A DNA stretch of 64,000 nt from NCBI GenBank assembly GCA_002428445.1, contig DIWJ01000043.1, positions 64,563 to 128,562 on the forward strand. Direction: 5' to 3'. Shown piece after piece: positions 8,833 to 17,990 of this stretch. The translations under genes and the position numbers were made by a program. The DNA is from Syntrophaceae bacterium UBA6109. GTDB taxonomy: Bacteria > Desulfobacterota > Syntrophia > Syntrophales > UBA6109. The notes beneath the pieces were generated by a model. That model was not told the DNA's origin. It was given only the letters and a program-made list of their open reading frames with translations, and made no database searches. Position 1 is the stretch's first letter. Each line of letters starts with the position of its first letter.

Positions 8833-10479
8833 TCATGCCGTATACTTTTCCCGGAGCGCAATCTTGTTGATCTTTCCCACGCTTGTCTTCGGGATCTCGT
8901 CGACAAAGAGGTACTTGTCCGGCACGCCGTACTTGGGGATCTTCCCCTCTTCGGCGCACTTGGCCATGAAGGCGCGGACTTCCTCGGGCGTCACCTTGCC
9001 CTTGGCATCGGGCCGGAGGACGATCACCAGCGCCGGACGCTCTCCCCATTTGGCATCGGGCACGCCGATAGCCGCCGCCTCCAGGACGGCCGGGTGCTGG
9101 CTGATCAGGTTTTCCAGTTCCAGCGAAGAGATCCACTCGCCGCCGGTCTTGATGACGTCCTTGATGCGGTCCGTGATCTGGATGTAACCCTCGGGATCGA
9201 TGTAGGCCACATCGCCCGTATGAAGCCAGCCGTTCTTCCAGAGATCCTGGGTGCGCTCGGGATCCTTCCAGTAGCCTTCCGTGAGCCAGGGCGCCCTCAG
9301 CACCAGCTCACCCGTCGAAGCGCCGTCATGCGGCAGGGGTTTGTCGTTCCCGTCCACGACCCGGGCATAGACCAGAGGCACCGGGAGTCCCGTCGCGATC
9401 AGCCGGTCCACCTTCTTTTCGTTCGGCCAACCGAGCATGGGAGGCTTCAGGGTGCCCAGCGAAATGAGCGGGCAGGTCTCGGACATGCCGTAGCCGGCGA
9501 AGATCTCAATCCCCAGTTCCATCGCCGCCTGGGCGAGTCCTTTCGGCAGCCGGGCGCCGCCGATGACGACCTTCCAGTGGGAGAGATCGACTTTTTTGGC
9601 GACGGGGCTGTTGACCAGCATCTGGATGATCGTCGGCACGCAATGCGAGAAGGTGACTTTTTCCGTGAGGATGAGTTTGAGCAGCATCGGCGGCTCGTAT
9701 TTTCCGGGATAGACCTGTTTGACGCCCATGATCGTCGCCGCATAGGGCATGCCCCAGGCATGGACATGGAACATGGGGGTAATGGGCATGTAGACGTCGC
9801 TTGTGCGGAACCGGCCGGGTGAATCGTAGGCCCCCGCGCCGATCATCAGCGCCCAGGCGTGCAGAACGAGCTGGCGGTGGGAGAAGGAAACGCCCTTGGG
9901 AAGACCCGTCGTCCCCGTCGTATAGAATGTCGTCGCCCGTGTGTATTCGTCCAGATCCGGGAAATCGTACTGCGGCGGGGCCCCCTGCAGCAATTCTTCA
10001 TATTCGGCGTCGATCGGGACTTTGGCGGCCGGTTTCTGGCCGTCGTCGGTCAGGAGCACGACCTTCTTCACGGTCGTCAGCTTGTCCCACACGGCCTCGA
10101 GGAGCGGCAGGAATTCGGCGTTGATGAGGACAACGGCATCTTCGGCGTGGTTCATGGTGTAGAGGATCTGCTCGGGAGAAAGCCGCCAGTTCTGCGTATG
10201 CAGGACGGCTCCCATCATCGGAATCGCGAAGAAGCATTCCAGGTAGCGGTGGCTGTCGAAATCGAAGACGCAGATTGTGTCGCCGGGTTTGACGCCCAGC
10301 TTCGTCAAGCCGCCCGCAAGGCGGTGAACCCGTTCATACATCTTCCGGTAGGTGAGACGGACCTTGTCCCGATAGACGATCTCCTGATCGGGAGCGAAGA
10401 ATAACGGTGTTTCCAGGATGTGCTTGATGATCAGCTGGTACTGGTAATTTTCACCTGCTGCATAGACCTTTTCCGGCAT
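8833..10479 (-). CDS. Acyl-CoA synthetase (AMP-forming), long/medium-chain fatty-acid ligase type
   Basis: Activates a carboxylic acid to its acyl-CoA via an acyl-adenylate. The 548-residue protein shows the P-loop-like motif TTGTTGLPKGV, the A5-type segment GYGMSET, the TGD motif (HTGDVAYID), the hinge ITDRIKDVIKTGGEWIS, and the C-terminal catalytic Lys in VGKINK. The ATG at 10479 follows a very strong AGGAGGAGGGGG site. It lies between a 3-hydroxyacyl-CoA dehydrogenase gene upstream (about 220 bp away) and an acyl-CoA dehydrogenase downstream, so the group can activate and partly beta-oxidise an acid. Chain length cannot be assigned from sequence. Confidence 0.93.
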   Translation of the reverse strand: MPEKVYAAGENYQYQLIIKHILETPLFFAPDQEIVYRDKVRLTYRKMYERVHRLAGGLTKLGVKPGDTICVFDFDSHRYLECFFAIPMMGAVLHTQNWRLSPEQILYTMNHAEDAVVLINAEFLPLLEAVWDKLTTVKKVVLLTDDGQKPAAKVPIDAEYEELLQGAPPQYDFPDLDEYTRATTFYTTGTTGLPKGVSFSHRQLVLHAWALMIGAGAYDSPGRFRTSDVYMPITPMFHVHAWGMPYAATIMGVKQVYPGKYEPPMLLKLILTEKVTFSHCVPTIIQMLVNSPVAKKVDLSHWKVVIGGARLPKGLAQAAMELGIEIFAGYGMSETCPLISLGTLKPPMLGWPNEKKVDRLIATGLPVPLVYARVVDGNDKPLPHDGASTGELVLRAPWLTEGYWKDPERTQDLWKNGWLHTGDVAYIDPEGYIQITDRIKDVIKTGGEWISSLELENLISQHPAVLEAAAIGVPDAKWGERPALVIVLRPDAKGKVTPEEVRAFMAKCAEEGKIPKYGVPDKYLFVDEIPKTSVGKINKIALREKYTA

Positions 10480-10700
10480 AATCCCCCTCCTCCTTTTTCC
10501 CCCTGAAAAAAGCCGCCCCCGGGCGCCCCGGAAGCGCGTCCGAACGTCTGCAACATCCCCGTTACTGCTCCGTGTGGGTCAATATCGGCCCCCGGCAAAT
10601 GCCGAAGGGCCCAAGAACAAACCACCTCCCCCCTCTGGATTTCTTGTCCGATTCTCTCTGCATGACCGGTCGTCTTCCGCTGCCGCGGAGGGCCTTCGTC

Positions 10701-11552
10701 TTACTTGTACTCGAAGACTCCCCGACCCGTTTTGCGACCGTACCGTCCAGCCCTCACAATCTGGCGAAGCAGAGGGGCGGGCTTGTACTTATCCCCCAGT
10801 TCGCTGTGCATGTACTCCATGACCCGCAGGAGCGTATCGTTTCCGACGAGATCTGACAGGGCAAGCGGCCCGATGGGGTGATTGCATCCCAGCATCATAC
10901 CCTTGTCGATGTCCTCCGACGATGCGATCCCCTCCCCAAGGACGAAAAAGGCCTCGTTGAGCATCGTGCAGAGGATGCGGTTGACAACGAAGGCCGGCGC
11001 CTCCCGGACCACGATCACATCCTTTCCGATCCTCTTCCCCCAGTCTTTGGCGGCGGCCAGGGTTTCCTCGGAGGTTTCATAGCCGCGGATAATCTCCAGG
11101 AGCTTCATGACCGGCACCGGATTGAAAAAGTGCGTCCCGATGAAGCGATCGGGGCGCTTGGTCACGGATGCCATCTCCGTGATGCTCAGGCCGGAGGTGT
11201 TCGTGAAAAAAAGGCAGTCCTCCGTGACGATCTCCTCGAGTTCCCGGTAGACCTTCTTCTTGACGTCCATCACTTCGATGACGACCTCCACGACGATGTC
11301 GGCGTCGCGGGCCGCTTCCCTGAGGTCGAGCGTCGGAGCAATTCTCCCCAGGATCGCCTCCGCCTCCTCTTTCTTCCTCCGGCCTTTTTCAACGTCGCGG
11401 GCCAGGTTCCTGCGGATCGTGTTCATGCCCCCGTCGACGAATCTCTGCTCGATGTCGCGCATCGCTACGCCGTACCCCGCTTGGGCGCAAACCTGGGCGA
11501 TGCCGCTTCCCATGAGCCCCGCTCCCAGCACGCACACCTTCTTCACGTCCAT
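10701..11552 (-). CDS. hbd: 3-hydroxybutyryl-CoA / 3-hydroxyacyl-CoA dehydrogenase
   Basis: NAD(P)-dependent oxidoreductase interconverting 3-hydroxyacyl-CoA and 3-oxoacyl-CoA. The 283-residue length fits the single-function short form. Rossmann fingerprint GAGLMGSGIA at residues 10-19; catalytic His in GTHFFNPVPVMKLLEI; C-terminal domain with GCNHPIGPLALSDLVGND and the typical ending GRKTGRGVFEYK. The ATG at 11552 is preceded by GGAGGGGGTGGAG. First gene of a minus-strand acyl-CoA cluster, divergent from the NYN-domain gene. In a syntroph it could run in either direction (butyrate oxidation or synthesis). Confidence 0.93.
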   Translation of the reverse strand: MDVKKVCVLGAGLMGSGIAQVCAQAGYGVAMRDIEQRFVDGGMNTIRRNLARDVEKGRRKKEEAEAILGRIAPTLDLREAARDADIVVEVVIEVMDVKKKVYRELEEIVTEDCLFFTNTSGLSITEMASVTKRPDRFIGTHFFNPVPVMKLLEIIRGYETSEETLAAAKDWGKRIGKDVIVVREAPAFVVNRILCTMLNEAFFVLGEGIASSEDIDKGMMLGCNHPIGPLALSDLVGNDTLLRVMEYMHSELGDKYKPAPLLRQIVRAGRYGRKTGRGVFEYK

Positions 11553-11751
11553 ATCTCCACCCCCTCCAGGATCGGTAACGAAGAGAATGCTGACTTTCGC
11601 AAAGATCTTCTGTACAATGGTTCAAGATTTTGCCGGATCGGGAAAATGACCGGCGTTCAGCTTATAGCACAGCTCGCTTGCCCCTTACAACGACATCTTC
11701 ATTTCCTCTCGCGGGCACAGGAAAAGGGGGCCGCAAGTTTCAGGAAGGTCC

Positions 11752-12273
11752 ATGCATATCATCATCGACGGCTACAATCTGATCCGCCAATCCGACGTCC
11801 TGAGACGGATGGAGCGCACGAGCCTTGAAGAGGGCCGCAAGGCCCTGATCCGGCGTCTTGCCCCCTATCGCCGCAGCCGGGGGCACCGCATTTCCGTCGT
11901 TTTCGACGGCTGGAAAAACGGCTCCTGCAGCGAGGAACGCGACCGCGAACAGGGGATCGACATCCTCTATTCCTGCCGGGGCGAGCAGGCCGACGAGCTC
12001 ATCAAGCGGATGATTTCAGCGGCGGGCGAGGAAATCGTGGTTGTGACATCCGATCGGGGCATCGCCGATTTTGCGGAACGCAGGGGTTATACGGCGATTC
12101 CCTCGCCCACATTTGAGCGGCGGATGGAAGAGGCAGGCGCTTCCGGTGATTTCTGCGAAAGGGACAACGAAGGTGAGGATGAAGAAGACCGGTGCGGCAG
12201 GAAGAAGAAAGGCGCCGCGCACCGGCTCTCGAAAAGGAAAAGGACCGCCCTGGCCAGGCTGAAAAAACTCTAG
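11752..12273 (+). CDS. NYN-domain (YacP/Rae1-like) ribonuclease
   Basis: PIN-like fold protein of 173 residues. IIIDGYNLI at the N-terminus supplies the first conserved Asp, VVFDGW the second, and VVTSDRGIADFAERRG the distal acidic cluster, as in YacP/Rae1-type ribosome-associated endoribonucleases. The C-terminal 40 residues change from acidic (GEDEED) to strongly basic (GRKKKG, SKRKRTALARLKKL), which would suit RNA binding. AGGAAGG stands just before the ATG. It is a single-gene unit, divergent from hbd and convergent with pilY1. Target RNA unknown. Confidence 0.8.
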   Translation: MHIIIDGYNLIRQSDVLRRMERTSLEEGRKALIRRLAPYRRSRGHRISVVFDGWKNGSCSEERDREQGIDILYSCRGEQADELIKRMISAAGEEIVVVTSDRGIADFAERRGYTAIPSPTFERRMEEAGASGDFCERDNEGEDEEDRCGRKKKGAAHRLSKRKRTALARLKKL

Positions 12274-12287
12274 CCGGCAGGCCGTTG

Positions 12288-12324
12288 AAAAAAGGCCGCC
12301 CGATGCACGCTGCATCGGGCGGCC
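12288..12324 (-). terminator. Intrinsic terminator of the minor pilin operon (possibly bidirectional)
   Basis: A perfect 14-bp stem (GGCCGCCCGATGCA at 12294-12307 with 12311-12324, 3-nt loop). On the minus strand it is followed by TTTTTT (12293-12288), which fits termination after pilY1. The plus-strand side is T-poor, so it should terminate the NYN-domain transcript less well. Confidence 0.9.
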
Positions 12325-12356
12325 TCTCCTTGCTGCAATTCAACCACACAATCTTC

Positions 12357-15300
12357 TTACGGCTCGATCCTCTTGTCTTTCCAGTAGAGCATGTTCGTCC
12401 GGTTGGCCATCCCCGGCGGGTTGATGTTCGCCCGCTGTGTCTGGGCGCCGATGCCGCCGCCGCCGCTGGCGGTGATGTAGAGATCGGGCGTCGTCCCGCC
12501 GCCCGGCTTGAGCGATACGACGGGCGCCGAGGGTATGCCCGAACCGATGCTCATGCTGCGGGGTGTGTCGGTGATGGGAAGCGCCCCCGCACCGGTCTTG
12601 AAATCCAGGCCGTAGAGACTCGCCGCGCCGCCCTGCTCGCAGGGATCCGTTCCACTTGGAGGCGTGAAGGTCGTGAAATAGACGACGCCACCGAAGACGG
12701 TGGGATCGGCGAGCATCTTCTCTCCGTGTCCGGCCAGGTTGATGTAGTAGCCGTATTTTCCGGGGGTGTTGTAATAGCCTTCATCGTTTGTGATGTTGTC
12801 CATATCGCTGACCGTCCGCGTGCTTGTCCGGTCGGCGTCCATGAGGCCGAAGAACTTCTCCTGGGCGGACGGATCCGTCGGATCCGTCTTGTCGCCGGTC
12901 CCCCAGTAGACCCAGAGGTTCCCGGTCTTGTCCTTCACCACGGCCGCCGTCGTGTAGATGGGACGGATACCGGAGCCGGCGGTGGCCGCAAAGAGCCGTC
13001 CGCCTGTCCAGTCCGACGTTCCGCACGTATCGCCGTCCGTCTTCCGGCAGAACTTGAAGCGCCACATGTTGCTCCCCAGGTCGCCAAGGTACACCGTATC
13101 GATGAAACCGTCGTTGTCCGTATCGACGATGGAGGGAGGCGCCGGCATCGGGTTGTCGAGGTTGGTATCGGTGGATTTTGTGTAGCTCCACAGGATCGAA
13201 CCGTCGGCGAGGTCGATGACGAAGAAACCCTTTCCGCTGTCGGCGGCGCCGGCCGAGTACGTGCCACCGCCGACGATGCCGACCCATCTCTCGTTGCCGC
13301 CGACGAGCACCCGCCCGGTCATCAGCCTGCTCCAGGGGGCCCCCATGTAAGGACCCGTCGTCGAAGAGAACCCGCCGGTCGCGCCGGTTCCGCCCAGGAT
13401 CCATCTGTACTGGGGATTCAGACTGCTGTAGAAGATGCTGCTCTCGGTCGCCGTGACCGCGCCCGCCGACGTCCGGTGGCTGAGGTCCAGGGCATAGTAG
13501 CCGCAGTAGTAGGGAGTAGTCGACGAATAGGTCCCGCTGAAACCGGAATCGCAGGAAGTCGAGGAACTCCAGAGGTTCGATCCGGCGCCGCGGCCTTCCC
13601 CGAAAACGAGGAGCGTATGCCAGTCCGCGGCCTGTTTGCTCGTCCCGTCGGATGCCGTCGCCGGCGTCCAGACGTCGGCGACTGTGACGGGACCGTCCAC
13701 GTAGTACTGATGCGGGAGCGTCGTCGGATGGGCCGTGTGGGCAATCAGTTTCAATCGCGACAGCACGTTCGGAGGGATGAAGCTCCAGGCCTCGGCGCCG
13801 TCGCCCGTCTTGAAGGCATGCAGCTGTCCGTCGTTGGCGCCCGCAAGCACGATTCGTTTGGGATTGGTCCCCGTGGAGGACCGCGTGTGGTTCGTACGGT
13901 GCGTGGCGAAGGCGTTCGGCGGACCGCTGAGATCCCGCATGTCGTCGAAATAGGCCGAAGGCGCCCCTACCGTGATGGGCGTCGCGCGGAAGACATCGCC
14001 CAGCTTCCAGTTGTCGGGTGTGGAACTGCCGCGGAAATAGGCAACGATGTTGTCCCGTTCCGTTGCGGTGGAAACATCGAGATTCGCGGCGGTGATGTTG
14101 GCCGTCGTGAAGTCCGTCATCGCGCCGGCCTTGTAGGTCATCATCGTCCGCGTCGCGGCGTCGCGGTCCCGGAGGACCTCGCCCGCGTCCCACAACTGGC
14201 TCCCCACGGACCCGTCGTCCTGTAGCTGATATTTCTTGAAATGGCCGATCCAGAAAGGGTCATCGCTGATCGGCTGGAAGGAACCCTCGTAGATGTAGTT
14301 CTCGTCCTGGGTTCGCGAAGACTGGATCGAAGACTGGGAAAAGGAGTAGGTGGCCTCCCTGACGATGTTGATGGCCGCCTTCAGAGAGTGGGCAAGCTGG
14401 TCGGCATCCGAGGCCAGGAAGGCATATCCCGAAAGCGATGTATTTCCAGGATCGTTGCTGTCCGCAAAACAATCCGGACACGTTCCCGTTGTGGTTGACG
14501 TTCCACAGCCTGCCACGCCCGACGGATAACAGGCGGCCTCGGTGTCGGGGCAGCAGCCAGTCACGTCCGTATCGCGATCGCAGGCCGCGATGCTGTAAGC
14601 CGTCGTGGAGCCCGAGTTGGAGGTATTGGGATTGTCCGTACCGCCGTAATAGGCCATCCAGTTGAGCGTGTTCTGAAGATACGACGGCATCCCGGCGCCG
14701 AAACCGACGACGAAGACGCGGTAGCCCGCGTCCCTCAGGGCCTTGGCTTTGGCGACAGATTCCCGGCGCCGCTTGTACTGATCCGACTGCGTCTCCGTGC
14801 CGCTGCCGCTGCAGGAGTAGGTGTCCGCCCCGTCGCTGACCAGGATGACGAACTTCTGGCGGCAGGCCCCGGCATCGTCGGCCGCCTTGTCGACGTCAAG
14901 GTAGAGCCTGGCCTCGTTCAGCGACGAGACGAGGGGCGTGCCGCTGTTCGGCCAGTCGTCGCTGTCGACGATGCTGGCGCTGGATGTCGTGGAGCCGATG
15001 GTGCAGGAGCTGTTGCTGGCGCAGTAGATGAGGCTGTACTTGGAGCCGATGGACCGGATCAGTCTGTTGTTGCCAGTGCTGTAGGCGGCGGCCGTATCAT
15101 CGCCGTCGGTGAAACGCATGTAGCCGATACGGACGCCGAGTTTGGACTCGTCCGTGCTGTTGACGGTATTGTCGTCGTTGTCGTCGAGGACGTCGAAGAG
15201 GGCCCGCCGGGCGATGTGGACGCGCCGGCAGTCGGTCGTATAACCTGTCTGGGAGGAGGTATAGAAAGGGCCCGCGCAGGAGCTGTTGCTGTACCGCGGG

Positions 15301-15599
15301 ACGGAATCTCCGCTGTAGGCGCTGAAGGTGCAGGCCTTGCTGTGCGTTGCATCGCTGGTGCTGTAGTGGGGAACGCCGCTCCCCTGGCAGGTGTCGGCCG
15401 ACGGGATATAGAGGGTGTCCCCGGGCGGCGGCAGAAGCATGCTTCCCGACAGGTCCAGGACAATCAGGGCATCGGGGGCGACGGAGTTGGTAAACAGCGC
15501 CTCTTCCCCTTCGGGAACCGTCGTTGCGTCAACGGCTCCGACCGCCAGGAAACCCGCAAGAAAAGCCAGCAGGAGGGCGCGGAACGTCTTCGTCCTCAT
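12357..15599 (-). CDS. pilY1: Type IV pilus tip adhesin/biogenesis protein PilY1
   Basis: Secreted, pilus-tip-associated protein that primes pilus assembly with the minor pilins and controls retraction. 1080 residues with a signal peptide (about 1-25). A von Willebrand A-like N-terminal half carries a MIDAS motif, DLSGS at 49-53, and many Cys, Ser and Thr residues. The C-terminal half is the PilY1 beta-propeller: GGTYSAG, FFVIDLADGSILW and a calcium-loop motif DTDNDGFID near 826-834. The ATG at 15599 is preceded by AGGAGG; a longer in-frame extension only shadows pilX. Last gene of the minor pilin operon. Calcium- and integrin-binding roles are known for homologues, not shown here. Confidence 0.93.
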   Translation of the reverse strand: MRTKTFRALLLAFLAGFLAVGAVDATTVPEGEEALFTNSVAPDALIVLDLSGSMLLPPPGDTLYIPSADTCQGSGVPHYSTSDATHSKACTFSAYSGDSVPRYSNSSCAGPFYTSSQTGYTTDCRRVHIARRALFDVLDDNDDNTVNSTDESKLGVRIGYMRFTDGDDTAAAYSTGNNRLIRSIGSKYSLIYCASNSSCTIGSTTSSASIVDSDDWPNSGTPLVSSLNEARLYLDVDKAADDAGACRQKFVILVSDGADTYSCSGSGTETQSDQYKRRRESVAKAKALRDAGYRVFVVGFGAGMPSYLQNTLNWMAYYGGTDNPNTSNSGSTTAYSIAACDRDTDVTGCCPDTEAACYPSGVAGCGTSTTTGTCPDCFADSNDPGNTSLSGYAFLASDADQLAHSLKAAINIVREATYSFSQSSIQSSRTQDENYIYEGSFQPISDDPFWIGHFKKYQLQDDGSVGSQLWDAGEVLRDRDAATRTMMTYKAGAMTDFTTANITAANLDVSTATERDNIVAYFRGSSTPDNWKLGDVFRATPITVGAPSAYFDDMRDLSGPPNAFATHRTNHTRSSTGTNPKRIVLAGANDGQLHAFKTGDGAEAWSFIPPNVLSRLKLIAHTAHPTTLPHQYYVDGPVTVADVWTPATASDGTSKQAADWHTLLVFGEGRGAGSNLWSSSTSCDSGFSGTYSSTTPYYCGYYALDLSHRTSAGAVTATESSIFYSSLNPQYRWILGGTGATGGFSSTTGPYMGAPWSRLMTGRVLVGGNERWVGIVGGGTYSAGAADSGKGFFVIDLADGSILWSYTKSTDTNLDNPMPAPPSIVDTDNDGFIDTVYLGDLGSNMWRFKFCRKTDGDTCGTSDWTGGRLFAATAGSGIRPIYTTAAVVKDKTGNLWVYWGTGDKTDPTDPSAQEKFFGLMDADRTSTRTVSDMDNITNDEGYYNTPGKYGYYINLAGHGEKMLADPTVFGGVVYFTTFTPPSGTDPCEQGGAASLYGLDFKTGAGALPITDTPRSMSIGSGIPSAPVVSLKPGGGTTPDLYITASGGGGIGAQTQRANINPPGMANRTNMLYWKDKRIEP

Positions 15600-15607
15600 G
15601 GAACCTC

Positions 15608-16060
15608 CTATCTCAACATGGTAGAGATCTCGATGGGACCGTATCCCATTCCCGTATCGATCTGGACGGAACTTTTGTAGTTCGTGTTCTCGCCGGTGAC
15701 AGTGGCGACATAGCGCCGCTGACCCCACTGCTGCCCCCCGCCGATCGAATATCCGGACAGCGGCAGCATCTCCGGTCCCGTCGCGGGCCGGCCCCACGAA
15801 TCGATCCTGTACCGCGACGCCGCGTCCGTCGCCGCGTCCACCTGGGCCCAGGCCGTCGATACCGTTCCTCCCGGATCGAATGTCGACATGAGTCTGTGGA
15901 GGCCCGTCTCGGCGGCGCTCATGGCCTTTTTCTCGCCGACGACGCGTGAACTGATCTTGAGATCGCCGGTAGAAATGGTGATGGCCATGATTCCCAGGGC
16001 CATGAGGATCATGATGGCGAGGATCGCCGTCACCAGGGCGAAGCCTTTCTCGTTTCGCAT
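15608..16060 (-). CDS. pilX: PilX-family minor pilin
   Basis: Minor pilin of 150 residues. The leader MRNEKG is followed by a hydrophobic helix FALVTAILAIMILMALG; the prepilin peptidase PilD would cut after Gly6. Position +5 of the mature protein is Thr instead of the usual Glu, as in the PilX/GspK group that sits at the very tip. KAMSAAETGL is the typical PilX_N segment. The start at 16060 is chosen for the leader length and a GAGGGA site upstream. It is 8 bp from pilY1 and 19 bp from pilW. Confidence 0.88.
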   Translation of the reverse strand: MRNEKGFALVTAILAIMILMALGIMAITISTGDLKISSRVVGEKKAMSAAETGLHRLMSTFDPGGTVSTAWAQVDAATDAASRYRIDSWGRPATGPEMLPLSGYSIGGGQQWGQRRYVATVTGENTNYKSSVQIDTGMGYGPIEISTMLR

Positions 16061-16079
16061 ACTTACCATCCCTCGGCAC

Positions 16080-16766
16080 CTACTGCATTCCAATGACATG
16101 GTTCCTCGGAATAACGCTCGTGGAATAGATGAACCGGCGCCGCTGCTGGAGATTCGGATCCACGTCTTCCGTCTCCACCCAGAGGGTGATCTCGATCCGG
16201 GCGATGTTCGGGATATCGCCGGGAAACGAGGTCAGCTCCGTCCCCTGCCCGTTGTAATACCGGAACACCGGCACGGCCGCTGTATTGATGACGCGGACGA
16301 TCCTCGGCCTGCCGCTCGCTTCCGTATCCCCGAGAAAGGGCTGGGCCCCGCCGCAATTCGTCTCACGCGTTATGTATTGAATCGCCGCGTCATAGGTATA
16401 GGTGATGACCTCGTTGGAGGCGTCTGTGATCGCGCCGCTCTCGTTGACATCCATCTCCACGGAGATGGATGTCGCGCTCGCCGCCTGGATCCCCATGTTC
16501 CCCGGACTGGCGGCCGACGATCCGCAGGCCCCCGGATCCCTCCATATGCCGGTTGTCATCGTCGGATTGAAAGACGCCATCTGGATCTCGATCGACATCA
16601 GCTCCAGGGCGGCCCTGGCGTCCTGCCCGGCGATGACCTTCCGTTCGATCCCCGACGTCGACCGCTGTCCCGTGACGACGGCGGCATAGACCGCGAGCAG
16701 GATCACCATCCCCACGACAATCGAAATCAGGATCTCAACCAGTGTGAAGCCTTTTTGCTTTTTCAT
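16080..16766 (-). CDS. pilW: PilW-family minor pilin
   Basis: Minor pilin of 228 residues. The N-terminus MKKQKG/FTLVEILIS is a classical prepilin peptidase site with Glu at +5, followed by a membrane helix and the PilW-like segment RSTSGIERKVIAGQDARAA, in which a methionine-rich pseudopilin helix continues. The ATG at 16766 overlaps the pilV stop codon (ATGA), which favours it over a GTG six bases upstream. It sits between pilV and pilX in the order seen in Pseudomonas-type minor pilin operons. Confidence 0.9.
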   Translation of the reverse strand: MKKQKGFTLVEILISIVVGMVILLAVYAAVVTGQRSTSGIERKVIAGQDARAALELMSIEIQMASFNPTMTTGIWRDPGACGSSAASPGNMGIQAASATSISVEMDVNESGAITDASNEVITYTYDAAIQYITRETNCGGAQPFLGDTEASGRPRIVRVINTAAVPVFRYYNGQGTELTSFPGDIPNIARIEITLWVETEDVDPNLQQRRRFIYSTSVIPRNHVIGMQ

Positions 16767-17218
16767 GTGCACCCGAAACGGAACGGTTCCTGTCTTGTGA
16801 CGACAATGCTCTCGGTGATGCCCGCGCTGTTGAGCGGCGGCCAGCTGACGCGGACCGTGACGCGCCAGATGTTCGCGCCGAGACTCGTCGTCGTCGTCAC
16901 GACGGTGAAGGCGATGTCCCCCGACTGGTTCGCGGCCTGACCGCTGGTCCGGATCGTATCATTTCTCGTCCTCGTCTCTCCAGTCGGAGGGGCGATGTTC
17001 GCATCGGTATTGCAGGGATTCATGATGAGCGATTCCCGGTCCGTCAGCTGCTTGCTTAAAATCTCGGCCGCCCGGCCGAGATAATCGGTCCGCGCCGCCG
17101 CACGCCAGGAGGGGGACTGCATGGACAGCAGACCCACGAGTCCGATGCCGAGGATCAGGATCGCGATCATCGACTCGATCAGGGTGATGCCGCGATTATT
17201 GAATCGTGAACTGCGCAT
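16763..17218 (-). CDS. pilV: PilV-family minor pilin
   Basis: Minor pilin of 151 residues. Prepilin cleavage is expected after Gly10 (MRSSRFNNRG/ITLIES, Glu at +5), then a hydrophobic helix IAILILGIGLVGLLSMQ, as in PilV (type IV pilus modification protein). The ATG at 17218 is preceded by GGGAAGGG. Its start overlaps the 3' end of fimT by 23 bp and its stop overlaps pilW, so translational coupling is likely. Confidence 0.9.
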   Translation of the reverse strand: MRSSRFNNRGITLIESMIAILILGIGLVGLLSMQSPSWRAAARTDYLGRAAEILSKQLTDRESLIMNPCNTDANIAPPTGETRTRNDTIRTSGQAANQSGDIAFTVVTTTTSLGANIWRVTVRVSWPPLNSAGITESIVVTRQEPFRFGCT

Positions 17219-17717
17219 AGGCCCTTCCCGTGAAATTGACTGTGATCGCCGCCGTCGATCCACGCGAGTTCGTCAGCGTGAGGCTGCCCGCCGTGGTCGT
17301 TCCCCGCCGCTGGAAAGAGATGACGCCGCCGGCAAATGTCACCGCCGTTATCCGGACGTCCGCGCCGGAACTTGTCGGGCTTTTCGTCAGTGTCTTTGCC
17401 GTCCCTGACGCGTCAGTCCAGGAAAGGACATAATTGTTCCCACCGGTGCTGAAGGTGATGCGATAGGTATTGTTGTTCTCTTCAATCGCCCGCTGTTTGG
17501 TATTGTTGATGTCCGACATGATCTCGCGGGCCGCCGTTTTGAGATTGGCGTTCGTCGCGTACCGCTGGAAGGCGGGAATGGAAAAGACCCCCACGATCCC
17601 GATGAGGCCGATGACGACGAGAAGCTCGACCAGGGAAAATCCGTCCCGGCCGCTCCGGCGCCCTGTCCGCCGCAACGCGGCCGGCAACCGTTCTGCAATG
17701 CGATAGGGCGACAACAT
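17196..17717 (-). CDS. fimT: FimT/FimU (GspH-type) minor pilin
   Basis: First gene of the minor pilin operon; 173 residues. The leader is unusually long (26 residues, rich in Arg) before G/FSLVELLVVIGLIGIVGV, with Glu at +5. The body matches the GspH/FimT pseudopilin pattern (AREIMSDINNTKQRAIEENN, then a beta-rich region with FQRRGT and ending GRAYAQFTIQ). FimT-type pilins contribute to the tip complex and in some bacteria to DNA binding. A TTGACA/TATCAT promoter lies about 115 bp upstream. Confidence 0.88.
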   Translation of the reverse strand: MLSPYRIAERLPAALRRTGRRSGRDGFSLVELLVVIGLIGIVGVFSIPAFQRYATNANLKTAAREIMSDINNTKQRAIEENNNTYRITFSTGGNNYVLSWTDASGTAKTLTKSPTSSGADVRITAVTFAGGVISFQRRGTTTAGSLTLTNSRGSTAAITVNFTGRAYAQFTIQ

Positions 17718-17833
17718 CCTGCCGCGTTCCCCTTCCCCATTGTTCGTCGATCTGTTTGTTTGTTCTTACACCCCGGGCCGCTCCCGCCGGGAGCGCGCCC
17801 TTCTCAAGGCGCCCGAAATCCTTTGTGGCGTGT

Positions 17834-17863
17834 ATGATAAGAGGATTTCTACAATATTGTCAA
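17834..17863 (-). promoter_or_regulatory. Sigma-70-type promoter for the minor pilin operon
   Basis: On the minus strand, TTGACA (17863-17858), 18-bp spacer, then TATCAT (17839-17834, five of six consensus bases). Transcription would start near 17827, leaving about 110 nt of leader before fimT. The region is the most AT-rich part of this intergenic gap. Confidence 0.65.
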
Positions 17864-17931
17864 CTCTATTCCCGGCGAGAATGTGAAGGAACTCACGCCC
17901 GAAGCGTGATATCGGCCACACGAACTATCCG

Positions 17932-17960
17932 TTGACGCCCGGGAACGATTGAGGTAAAAG
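17932..17960 (+). promoter_or_regulatory. Possible promoter for the Crp/Fnr regulator
   Basis: TTGACG (17932-17937), 17-bp spacer, TAAAAG (17955-17960). The leader before the ATG at 17991 would be about 24 nt. It is divergent from the pilin promoter about 90 bp away. Confidence 0.45.
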
Positions 17961-17990
17961 AGAGACCTCTGCGGAAAACCAAAGAATGCA

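Noticed and set aside
11670..11690. Possible fourth copy of the dispersed repeat (GCTCGCTTGCCCC near 11672)
   Set aside because: Only 13 nt match and neither the hairpins nor the ATTGAAG end is present; likely chance.
12357..16079. A 1240-residue version of PilY1 starting at 16079
   Set aside because: The first 160 residues overlap pilX in another frame and lack a signal peptide; the ATG at 15599 has AGGAGG and a proper signal sequence.
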